The position numbers and the translations under genes were made by a program. This document shows, piece after piece, positions 22,111 to 27,447 of a DNA stretch of 27,447 nt. The DNA is from Sva-07 sp031398325. GTDB lineage: Bacteria; Actinomycetota; Acidimicrobiia; Acidimicrobiales; Ilumatobacteraceae. The notes under the pieces were generated by a model that worked only from the letters and a program-made list of their open reading frames with translations, searched no databases and was not told the DNA's origin. Location: the NCBI GenBank assembly GCA_031398325.1, contig JANNNB010000300.1, positions 1 to 27,447 of the forward strand. The letters are read 5' to 3'. The stretch's first letter is position 1. Each line of letters opens with the position of its first letter.

Positions 22111-23829
22111 GTGACGATGCTGCGTGTCGCGCTCGCCCAACTGAACCTGACCGTGGGTGATTTCGACGGCAACCTTGCGAAGTTGTCCGACGCGTACGAC
22201 CAGGCCGACGCTGCCGGGTGCGACATCGTCGCCTTCCCCGAGTTGTCGACGACGGGGTACCCGCCGGAGGACCTCGTGCTCAAGCCGGGGTTCGTGGCCG
22301 ACAACCTGGAGGTACTCGCCAAATTGGCCGCACGGACGAAGCGATGCGCAGCGGTCATCGGGTTCGTCGACCAGGACCGTGACCTCTACAACGCGGCTGC
22401 TGTCTGCGCGAACGGCGAGATCGTCGGCACCTATCGAAAGCGCCTCCTGCCGAACAACAGCGTGTTCGACGAAGCCCGGTACTTCACGGCCGGCGACGCG
22501 TCCGATCCGCTCGAGCTCTACGTGATCGGTGGCGTCAAGGTCGGGATCTCGATCTGCGAGGACATCTGGAGTCCGTTCGGTGCGCTGTCCGAGCAGGCGG
22601 CGGCTGGTGCCGAGCTCAACATCAACATCAACGCCTCGCCGTTCTGTGTCGGCAAGGGTGCGGTCCGTGAACGAATGCTGGCGACGCGAGCGACCGATGC
22701 GCACTGCGCCGTCGTGTACGTGAACCAGGTCGGCGGACAGGACGAGTTGGTGTTCGACGGCGGATCGCTCGTGTTCGACCACGAAGGGACCCTGCTCGCG
22801 CGTGGTGCCCAGTTCGCGTCCGAGACGCTGATCGTCGACGTCCCGATCCCGCCCGTGTACCGCAAGCGCTTGCTCGATCCGCGCGGCAGGGCGACGCGAG
22901 CGCTGTTGCCGACGGTCCATGTGTCTGCATCGCCGGTGGTTCAGAACGACCAGGCGAACGGCGCCATCGCACCCGCGTTCGACGCAGACCGTGAGCTGTA
23001 CGACGCGCTCGTGCTCGGCACGCGCGACTACTGCGTGAAGAACGGTTTCAGTGACGTCGTGATCGGGTTGTCGGGTGGGATCGACTCCACGATCGTGGCG
23101 TGCATCGCCGTCGACGCCCTCGGCGCCGATCATGTCCACGGCGTGTCGATGCCGTCGCGGTACTCGAGCGACCACTCGAAGTCCGATGCGGCGTTGCTCG
23201 CCGAGAATCTCGGCATCGAGTACCGCACCATCTCGATCGAGCCCTCGTTCCAGGCGTACCTCGACATGCTCGCACCGTCGTTCGAGGGGCGCGAACCGGG
23301 ACTCACGTACGAGAACATCCAGAGCCGGTGTCGCGGCCAGACGCTGATGGCGCTGTCGAACGAGTTCGGCTGGATGGTGCTCACCACGGGCAACAAGAGC
23401 GAGATGGCCGTCGGCTATTTCACGATCTACGGCGACTCCGTCGGCGGCTATGCCGTGATCAAGGATGTGTTGAAGACCCGGGTGTACGACCTGTCTCGGT
23501 ATGTCAACCGTCGCGCCGGTCGCGAGATCGTTCCCGAGGACGTCATCACGAAGCCGCCGTCCGCCGAGCTGCGCCCTGACCAGCGGGACGACCAGAGTCT
23601 GCCTCCCTACGACCAGCTCGACCCGATCCTCGAGCTCTACATCGAGGACGATCGCACCGCCGGCGAGATCATCGAGCTCGGCCACGACCAGGCGACCGTG
23701 CGTCGCATCACACGGCTCGTCGACATCGCTGAGTACAAGCGCCGCCAGTGTCCTCCCGGTGTCCGCGTGTCGCGTAAGGCGTTCGGCAAGGACCGCCGTC
23801 TACCGATCACGAACGCCTATCGCGGCTGA
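22111..23829 (+). CDS. nadE: Glutamine-dependent NAD+ synthetase
   Basis: 572 residues. The N-terminal nitrilase-like domain releases ammonia from glutamine: triad E44 (FPELSTTGYPPEDL), K110 (YRKRLLPN) and C149 (ISICEDIW). The ammonia is channelled to the C-terminal synthetase, which converts deamido-NAD to NAD+. That domain shows the PP-loop IGLSGGIDSTIVA, then TTGNKSEMAVGYFTIYGDSVGGYAVIKDVLKT. Its size is close to the shorter bacterial two-domain enzymes, not the longer mycobacterial form. The frame is open upstream to 21880 without similarity; the GTG is favoured by a -10 box 6 bases before it. It is divergent from glnII, and its glutamine requirement fits that neighbourhood. It converges on map. 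Confidence 0.95.
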   Translation: MTMLRVALAQLNLTVGDFDGNLAKLSDAYDQADAAGCDIVAFPELSTTGYPPEDLVLKPGFVADNLEVLAKLAARTKRCAAVIGFVDQDRDLYNAAAVCANGEIVGTYRKRLLPNNSVFDEARYFTAGDASDPLELYVIGGVKVGISICEDIWSPFGALSEQAAAGAELNININASPFCVGKGAVRERMLATRATDAHCAVVYVNQVGGQDELVFDGGSLVFDHEGTLLARGAQFASETLIVDVPIPPVYRKRLLDPRGRATRALLPTVHVSASPVVQNDQANGAIAPAFDADRELYDALVLGTRDYCVKNGFSDVVIGLSGGIDSTIVACIAVDALGADHVHGVSMPSRYSSDHSKSDAALLAENLGIEYRTISIEPSFQAYLDMLAPSFEGREPGLTYENIQSRCRGQTLMALSNEFGWMVLTTGNKSEMAVGYFTIYGDSVGGYAVIKDVLKTRVYDLSRYVNRRAGREIVPEDVITKPPSAELRPDQRDDQSLPPYDQLDPILELYIEDDRTAGEIIELGHDQATVRRITRLVDIAEYKRRQCPPGVRVSRKAFGKDRRLPITNAYRG

Positions 23830-23897
23830 GCCGACCGGCCGCCAGGGTTGATCGGCGCCGCCGACCGGGCACGTCGACCGGAACCTCGACCGGGCGG

Positions 23898-24890
23898 TCA
23901 GTAGGCCACGGCGGCGCGTGCCGCTGGGTCGAGTGTGCCCGACGCGCTCTCGCCCGACTCGTTGACGGTCAGGATCTCCGCGCCGTCTTCCGTCACCAAC
24001 ACCGTGTGTTCGAACTGGGCGGAGGGCATGTTGTCGTCGATCCGTTCCGTCCATCCGTCGTTCGCCGTGGAGAACGACGAGCCGCCGGTCGTGAGCATCG
24101 GCTCGACGGTGAAGGTCATCCCCGGAACGACGATCACGTCGTCGCGTCGATCGACGTGGTGAGCGACGTGCGGATCGGCGTGGAAGACGGCCCCGATCCC
24201 GTGCCCGCCGTACTCGCGCACGATCCCGTAGCCGCGCGATGCCGCGAACGGCTCGATCGCTTCGGCGATTCGCTGCAATGGCTCATACGGCCTGATCGCA
24301 TCGATGCCGAGCAGGGTGGCGAGCCGGGTGGTCTCGATCAGCCCCGCGATCGCAGGCGCGGGGGATCCGACGGCGAAGGTCGCTGACGTGTCGCCGTGCA
24401 TGCCGTCGATGAAGGCCGTGACGTCGATGTTGACGATGTCGCCACGCTGCAGGGGACGGTCGTCAGGGATGCCGTGGCAGATGACCCCGTTGACCGATGT
24501 GCAGATCGACTTCGGAAACTCGCGATAGTGCAGCGTGCTGGGGTAGGCGCCGAACTCGACGTAGGTGTCGTGGGCGATCGCGTCGAGCTCGTCGGTCGTG
24601 ACACCCGCGGCCACGGCCCGCCCGGTCCTGAGCAGCACCTCTGCGCCGACCGCGCACGCATGGCGGAGGCGTTCGAGTGACTCGCCGGCATGGATCTCCG
24701 TCGAACGCTGCTTGGCGACCTTGCCCGATGTGACGTACTCCGGCCGAACGACGCTCGGCGGCACCGCCCGCTCCGGCGACACTCGACCGAGTTCGACGCG
24801 TGGACGAGCGAGCGCTCGACGATCACCGTGGCAGCGCTTGTGCTTGTACCCGCTGCCGCACCAGCACGGATCGTTCGACTTCAGTCTCAT
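23898..24890 (-). CDS. map: Methionine aminopeptidase type I with N-terminal SEC-C motif
   Basis: 330 residues. Residues 1-24 form a SEC-C zinc motif (CWCGSGYKHKRCHG), seen in extended actinobacterial and plant-type MetAPs and thought to aid ribosome association. A linker of about 45 residues precedes the pita-bread catalytic domain. The five metal ligands are present: aspartates in VNIDVTAFIDGMHGDTSATF, histidine in YGGHGIGAVFH, and glutamates in TFTVEPML and FEHTVLV. The substrate-positioning histidine lies in TLHYREFPKS. The enzyme removes the initiator methionine from new proteins. The ATG follows TAGACT by 6 bases. It converges on nadE; the 68 bases between stops contain GACCGG four times but no clear terminator. 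This is a complete enzyme. Confidence 0.95.
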   Translation of the reverse strand: MRLKSNDPCWCGSGYKHKRCHGDRRALARPRVELGRVSPERAVPPSVVRPEYVTSGKVAKQRSTEIHAGESLERLRHACAVGAEVLLRTGRAVAAGVTTDELDAIAHDTYVEFGAYPSTLHYREFPKSICTSVNGVICHGIPDDRPLQRGDIVNIDVTAFIDGMHGDTSATFAVGSPAPAIAGLIETTRLATLLGIDAIRPYEPLQRIAEAIEPFAASRGYGIVREYGGHGIGAVFHADPHVAHHVDRRDDVIVVPGMTFTVEPMLTTGGSSFSTANDGWTERIDDNMPSAQFEHTVLVTEDGAEILTVNESGESASGTLDPAARAAVAY

Positions 24891-24896
24891 CGCAGA

Positions 24897-24902
24897 AGTC
24901 TA
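24897..24902 (-). promoter_or_regulatory. -10 element of map (leaderless)
   Basis: TAGACT on the minus strand ends 6 bases before the ATG at 24890. Confidence 0.55.
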
Positions 24903-25004
24903 CGAGCGGCCTGAGCGCCGCGTCCGGGGTCGGCGACCGGGGTACGTGTTCGCGGCTCATGCGCGGTGCTCGGGCGGGGTAGGGGCGGCTGCGGCACCTT
25001 GGCC

Positions 25005-25010
25005 TACCGT
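25005..25010 (+). promoter_or_regulatory. -10 element of the second Nudix gene (leaderless)
   Basis: TACCGT ends 7 bases before the ATG at 25018. Confidence 0.55.
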
Positions 25011-25017
25011 GACGGAC

Positions 25018-25755
25018 ATGGCCGATCGAACACCGATCCCGTACGCCGACGACCTGCGGGCGACGATCGCACACAATCTCGCGTCGCACGACCGCCGTGA
25101 GATCGATCTCGACGGCCGCCGTCATGCGGCGGTCGCCATCCTGCTGGTCGATTCCGAGGCCGGGAGCGACGACGACGATGCCCACAGCTTCACCGAAGAG
25201 CAGATGTCGATCATCCCGTCGGACGTGACCGGGTTCGACGGCCGGATGGCCGGGGTGGCGGGCGGAGCGTCGTTCGTGCTGTGCCGGCGCAGTGCCGGGC
25301 TCAACTCGCACGCCTCGCAGTGGGCACTCCCCGGTGGTCGCATCGATGCCGGCGAGACGCCGATCGACGCGGCGCTGCGTGAGACCGACGAGGAGGTCGG
25401 GGTCCGACTCGACCCCTCGTGCGTGCTCGGGCTGCTCGACGACTACGCCACGCGATCCGGTTATGTGATGACGCCAGTGGTGGTGTGGGCCGGACCCGAA
25501 GTGGTGCTGGCGCCGAACCCGAGCGAGGTGCTCGCCGCATACCGGATCGGTCTCCACGAGCTGACGCGGGAAGATTCCCCGAGGTTCGTGTCGATCCCTG
25601 AGAGCGATCGCCCGGTCGTGCAGGTTCCGCTCGGCGGTGACCTCATCCACGCGCCGACCGGTGCGGTGCTGGTGCAGTTCCGTTGGGTCGGCCTCGACGG
25701 ACGGGTCGGCGAACGCGTGGCCGACTTCGAACAACCCGTCTTCGCCTGGGGCTGA
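25018..25755 (+). CDS. Nudix hydrolase, CoA pyrophosphatase-like
   Basis: 245 residues. A complete Nudix box is present: GGRIDAGETPIDAALRETDEEVGV, split here for reading as GGRIDAGE, TPIDAAL and RETDEEVGV (about 108-131). It is preceded by HASQWALPGG and followed by VLGLLDDYATRSGYVMTPVVVWAG, which resembles the NUDT7/8-type CoA diphosphatases that cut CoA to 3',5'-ADP and 4'-phosphopantetheine. An acidic insertion of about 25 residues (SEAGSDDDDAHSFTEEQ) lies before the domain's FVLCRRS strand. The substrate is inferred. The open frame upstream crosses map; the ATG at 25018 is supported by TACCGT 7 bases before. It is divergent from map and convergent with dut across a perfect palindrome. Confidence 0.85.
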   Translation: MADRTPIPYADDLRATIAHNLASHDRREIDLDGRRHAAVAILLVDSEAGSDDDDAHSFTEEQMSIIPSDVTGFDGRMAGVAGGASFVLCRRSAGLNSHASQWALPGGRIDAGETPIDAALRETDEEVGVRLDPSCVLGLLDDYATRSGYVMTPVVVWAGPEVVLAPNPSEVLAAYRIGLHELTREDSPRFVSIPESDRPVVQVPLGGDLIHAPTGAVLVQFRWVGLDGRVGERVADFEQPVFAWG

Positions 25756-25781
25756 ACGCTCCACGACTCGCCGTCATTCTC

Positions 25782-25833
25782 CGTTTGCGACAAGAAGTCG
25801 GAGGACCGGGTCTCCGACTTCTTGTCGCAAACG
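25782..25833. repeat. Dispersed palindromic element, copy B (perfect 22-bp stem)
   Basis: Arms 25782-25803 and 25812-25833 are perfect inverted repeats of 22 bases around an 8-base loop. It aligns to 14210-14261 at about 42 of 52 bases with no gap; the right half shares ACCGGGTCTCC and TTCTTGTCGCAAACG. It lies between the convergent Nudix and dut genes and may also act as a bidirectional terminator, although a T run is missing. Confidence 0.85.
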
Positions 25834-25853
25834 AGGATTGCGGGCTCGGGATG

Positions 25854-26303
25854 TCAGCGGCCGGAGTGGCCGAAGCCACCGCCGCGGTCCACGCCGTCGT
25901 CCAACGCGGTCAGAGATTCGGTGACCTGCCACTCGACCTGCTCGACGCGCTGGATGACGAGCTGGGCGACACGGTCGCCGCGTGCGATCTCGTAGTCGGC
26001 AGACGGATCGGTGTTGAGGAGGATGACCTTGATCTCGCCTCGATACGCGGCGTCGATGAGGCCGGGCGCGTTCACGACGCTGATGCCGTGTTTGGCGGCC
26101 AGTCCGCTCCGGGGGAGCACGAAGCCGCCGTAGCCCATCGGGATCGCGATCGAGATTCCGGTCGCGATCAGACAGCGCCCGCCCGCTGCCGCGATCACCG
26201 CCGATTCGCGGGCGTACAGGTCGAGCCCCGCGTCACCCTCGTGTGCATACGTGGGCAGCGGTAGGTCGGGGTCGAGTCGAACGATGGGCACCGGAAGCGT
26301 CAC
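25854..26303 (-). CDS. dut: dUTP diphosphatase (trimeric dUTPase)
   Basis: 149 residues. It splits dUTP to dUMP and pyrophosphate, keeping uracil out of DNA and supplying thymidylate synthesis. All five trimer motifs are seen: I DAGLDLYA, II PRSGLAAKHGI, III NAPGLIDAAYRGEI with the catalytic aspartate, IV ARGDRVAQLVI and V RGGGFGHSG, the C-terminal arm that closes the active site. The GTG start at 26303 follows TACGAT by 7 bases. It is divergent from the formamidase gene, with the GlnR-like operator between them, 38-75 bases upstream of this start. Control of dut by that site is possible but has less biological reason than control of the amidase. Confidence 0.96.
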   Translation of the reverse strand: MTLPVPIVRLDPDLPLPTYAHEGDAGLDLYARESAVIAAAGGRCLIATGISIAIPMGYGGFVLPRSGLAAKHGISVVNAPGLIDAAYRGEIKVILLNTDPSADYEIARGDRVAQLVIQRVEQVEWQVTESLTALDDGVDRGGGFGHSGR

Positions 26304-26310
26304 GGCCCGG

Positions 26311-26316
26311 ATCGTA
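26311..26316 (-). promoter_or_regulatory. -10 element of dut (leaderless)
   Basis: TACGAT on the minus strand ends 7 bases before the GTG at 26303. Confidence 0.55.
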
Positions 26317-26340
26317 GGAGATCGTCGCAGCCGACGAGCG

Positions 26341-26378
26341 CTGACCGGGTTGTGACACGCGGGAAACCGACCCGAAAC
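26341..26378 (+). promoter_or_regulatory. GlnR-type operator upstream of the formamidase gene
   Basis: Four half-sites at exactly 11-base period: CTGAC-N6-GTGAC-N6-GAAAC-N6-GAAAC (26341, 26352, 26363, 26374). The core GTGAC-N6-GAAAC fits the published actinobacterial GlnR consensus GTnAC-N6-GaAAC at every fixed position. It lies 23-60 bases upstream of the predicted transcription start. A glnR gene is present in the same window. Confidence 0.75.
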
Positions 26379-26388
26379 ATGGTGGTCC

Positions 26389-26394
26389 TACGGT
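26389..26394 (+). promoter_or_regulatory. -10 element of the formamidase gene (leaderless)
   Basis: TACGGT ends 6 bases before the GTG at 26401, and 10 bases after the last GlnR-like half-site. Confidence 0.55.
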
Positions 26395-26400
26395 CTGACC

Positions 26401-27435
26401 GTGCAACGGCTGACGGCGACCCCCGACACGTGCTTCTGGGGGTATTTCGATCCCGACGAGCGACCGATCCTGAAGGTCGAGCCCGGGGAGGAGATCGTCA
26501 TCGAGGCAGTGACGCACCACGCCGGCGACGCTCCTGATCTGCTGATGGACGATGGGATCCTGGCGATCTGGGACGGCATCCCCGAATCGATCCGGTCGCC
26601 GGGCGTGCACATCATGACCGGACCGATCCACGTCGTCGGTGCCGAGCCGGGCGACACGCTGCGGGTCGAGTTGCTCTCGATGACCCCACGCCTGCCCTAC
26701 GGATCGAACTGTGCCGCGAACTGGGGCCTGTTCCACGAGGAGTTCGGCAAGGAGCGCATCACGATCTACGAGCTCGCTGATCAGCCGGATCCTCGCTCGT
26801 TCGGGCCGATCGCGCGCCCGTTGTTCGGATTCGACTTCACCGCCCGCGATCTCTACGACATTCCCGGGGTGATCTCGAAGCCCGACAAGGAGCGCCGCCA
26901 GCCGTTCGGCCGCCAGGTCGAGGTGCCGGTGCGCCCGCACCTCGGGGTGATGGGCGTGGCACCCGGCGAACCCGGACGACGCAGCAGCATCCCGCCCGGT
27001 CCGTTCGGTGGCAACGTTGACAACTGGCGCTTCGGACCCGGCGCGGTCGTCCATTATCCGGTGTTCGTCGAGGGCGCTGGCTTCTTCGTCGGCGACCCAC
27101 ACTTCGCGCAGGGCGACGGTGAGATCTGTGGGACAGCGATCGAAGCGTCGCTCGATGTCCGACTCAAGCTGTCGATCGTCGACGATCTCACGGTGACCAC
27201 GCCCCTCTTGCGCACGCCGACCCATTGGTACACCCACGGATTCGGTGACGATCTCGACGCAGCGATGCGGATGGCCGCCGAGCTGATGCTGAAGTTCCTC
27301 GTCGACGAAGGCGGCTTCAGCATGGACGAGGCGTACTCGGTGGCGTCGGTTGCGATGGACCTCGGGGTGACCCAGGTCGTCGACGGCACGCTCGGCTGCC
27401 ACGCCGGTATGGCAGCATCGATCATCGGCCGCTGA
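26401..27435 (+). CDS. fmdA: Acetamidase/formamidase family protein
   Basis: 344 residues of the FmdA/AmdA family (PF03069). These enzymes hydrolyse formamide, acetamide or similar short amides to ammonia and an acid, so they serve nitrogen scavenging. The family signature FVGDPHFAQGDGEICGTAIE lies in the second half. Earlier blocks are GVHIMTGPIHVVGAEPGDTLRVELL and RPHLGVMGVAPG, and FGGNVDNWRFGPG. It is shorter than the roughly 400-residue FmdA type, and which amide it prefers is not readable. The GTG start follows TACGGT by 6 bases and a near-consensus GlnR operator. A possible ATG begins at 27437, two bases after the stop, but only three codons remain in the window. Confidence 0.9.
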   Translation: MQRLTATPDTCFWGYFDPDERPILKVEPGEEIVIEAVTHHAGDAPDLLMDDGILAIWDGIPESIRSPGVHIMTGPIHVVGAEPGDTLRVELLSMTPRLPYGSNCAANWGLFHEEFGKERITIYELADQPDPRSFGPIARPLFGFDFTARDLYDIPGVISKPDKERRQPFGRQVEVPVRPHLGVMGVAPGEPGRRSSIPPGPFGGNVDNWRFGPGAVVHYPVFVEGAGFFVGDPHFAQGDGEICGTAIEASLDVRLKLSIVDDLTVTTPLLRTPTHWYTHGFGDDLDAAMRMAAELMLKFLVDEGGFSMDEAYSVASVAMDLGVTQVVDGTLGCHAGMAASIIGR

Positions 27436-27447
27436 CATGACCGTTTG

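Noticed and set aside
22009..23685. Minus-strand open frame of 558 codons opposite nadE
   Set aside because: No recognisable motif; composition is typical of an antisense frame, while nadE on the plus strand has every catalytic motif.
27437..27447. Start of a next gene two bases after fmdA
   Set aside because: ATG is present but only three codons remain, too little to support a call.

Overview
The window is GC-rich, gene-dense bacterial chromosome. It has a WhiB-family regulator, a GlnR-type nitrogen regulator, a eukaryote-like type II glutamine synthetase beside a type I enzyme, and many apparently leaderless genes. Together these point to an actinobacterium. The class Acidimicrobiia (for example Ilumatobacter relatives) is my best inference, but no single gene proves it. 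I see no phage, transposon, CRISPR array, rRNA or tRNA. Every stretch longer than about 250 bases carries a gene.

Layout. 1-4 kb: 3' part of serS, pdxH, a poly-gamma-glutamate-hydrolase-like gene on the minus strand, orn, and a quinone oxidoreductase. 4-5.6 kb (minus): a GT2 glycosyltransferase and a CopC-like membrane protein. 5.6-6.6 kb: a tandem repeat, a 73-codon leader ORF, a strong intrinsic terminator, and a WhiB7/WblC-like regulator, which together look like a transcription-attenuation system. 6.7-8.2 kb: a TlpA-like thioredoxin and CcdA. 8.2-10.4 kb: a CoA-transferase and a divergent NUDT19-like Nudix protein. 10.4-12.8 kb: an Fe-S module of Mrp/ApbC, a divergent SufR-like sensor and an A-type carrier (IscA/ErpA). 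12.8-15 kb: a Tat lipoprotein with a thioredoxin-like fold, RidA, Tag glycosylase and a 51-residue membrane protein. 15-18.6 kb: a PLP decarboxylase overlapping an 8-oxoguanine-deaminase-like amidohydrolase, then an SGNH lipoprotein. 18.7-23.8 kb: a nitrogen island of glnR, glnA, glnII and the divergent glutamine-dependent NAD synthetase. 23.9-27.4 kb: map with a SEC-C motif, a second Nudix gene, dut, and a formamidase/acetamidase.

The most interesting signals are regulatory. (1) The WhiB7-like gene sits behind a leader ORF and a 14-bp intrinsic terminator. (2) A near-perfect GlnR-type operator with four half-sites at 11-bp period lies in front of the formamidase gene, about 7 kb from the glnR-glnA-glnII cluster, so enzyme, regulator and operator appear in one window. 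(3) At least 16 genes have a TANNNT-like hexamer 6-7 nt before the start codon, implying leaderless mRNAs. The few genes with a Shine-Dalgarno leader include the leader ORF, whiB, iscA and glnII. (4) Two related 52-bp palindromes lie 11.6 kb apart and look like a dispersed repeat family. (5) mrp and the SufR-like gene share one 39-bp region with overlapping promoters.
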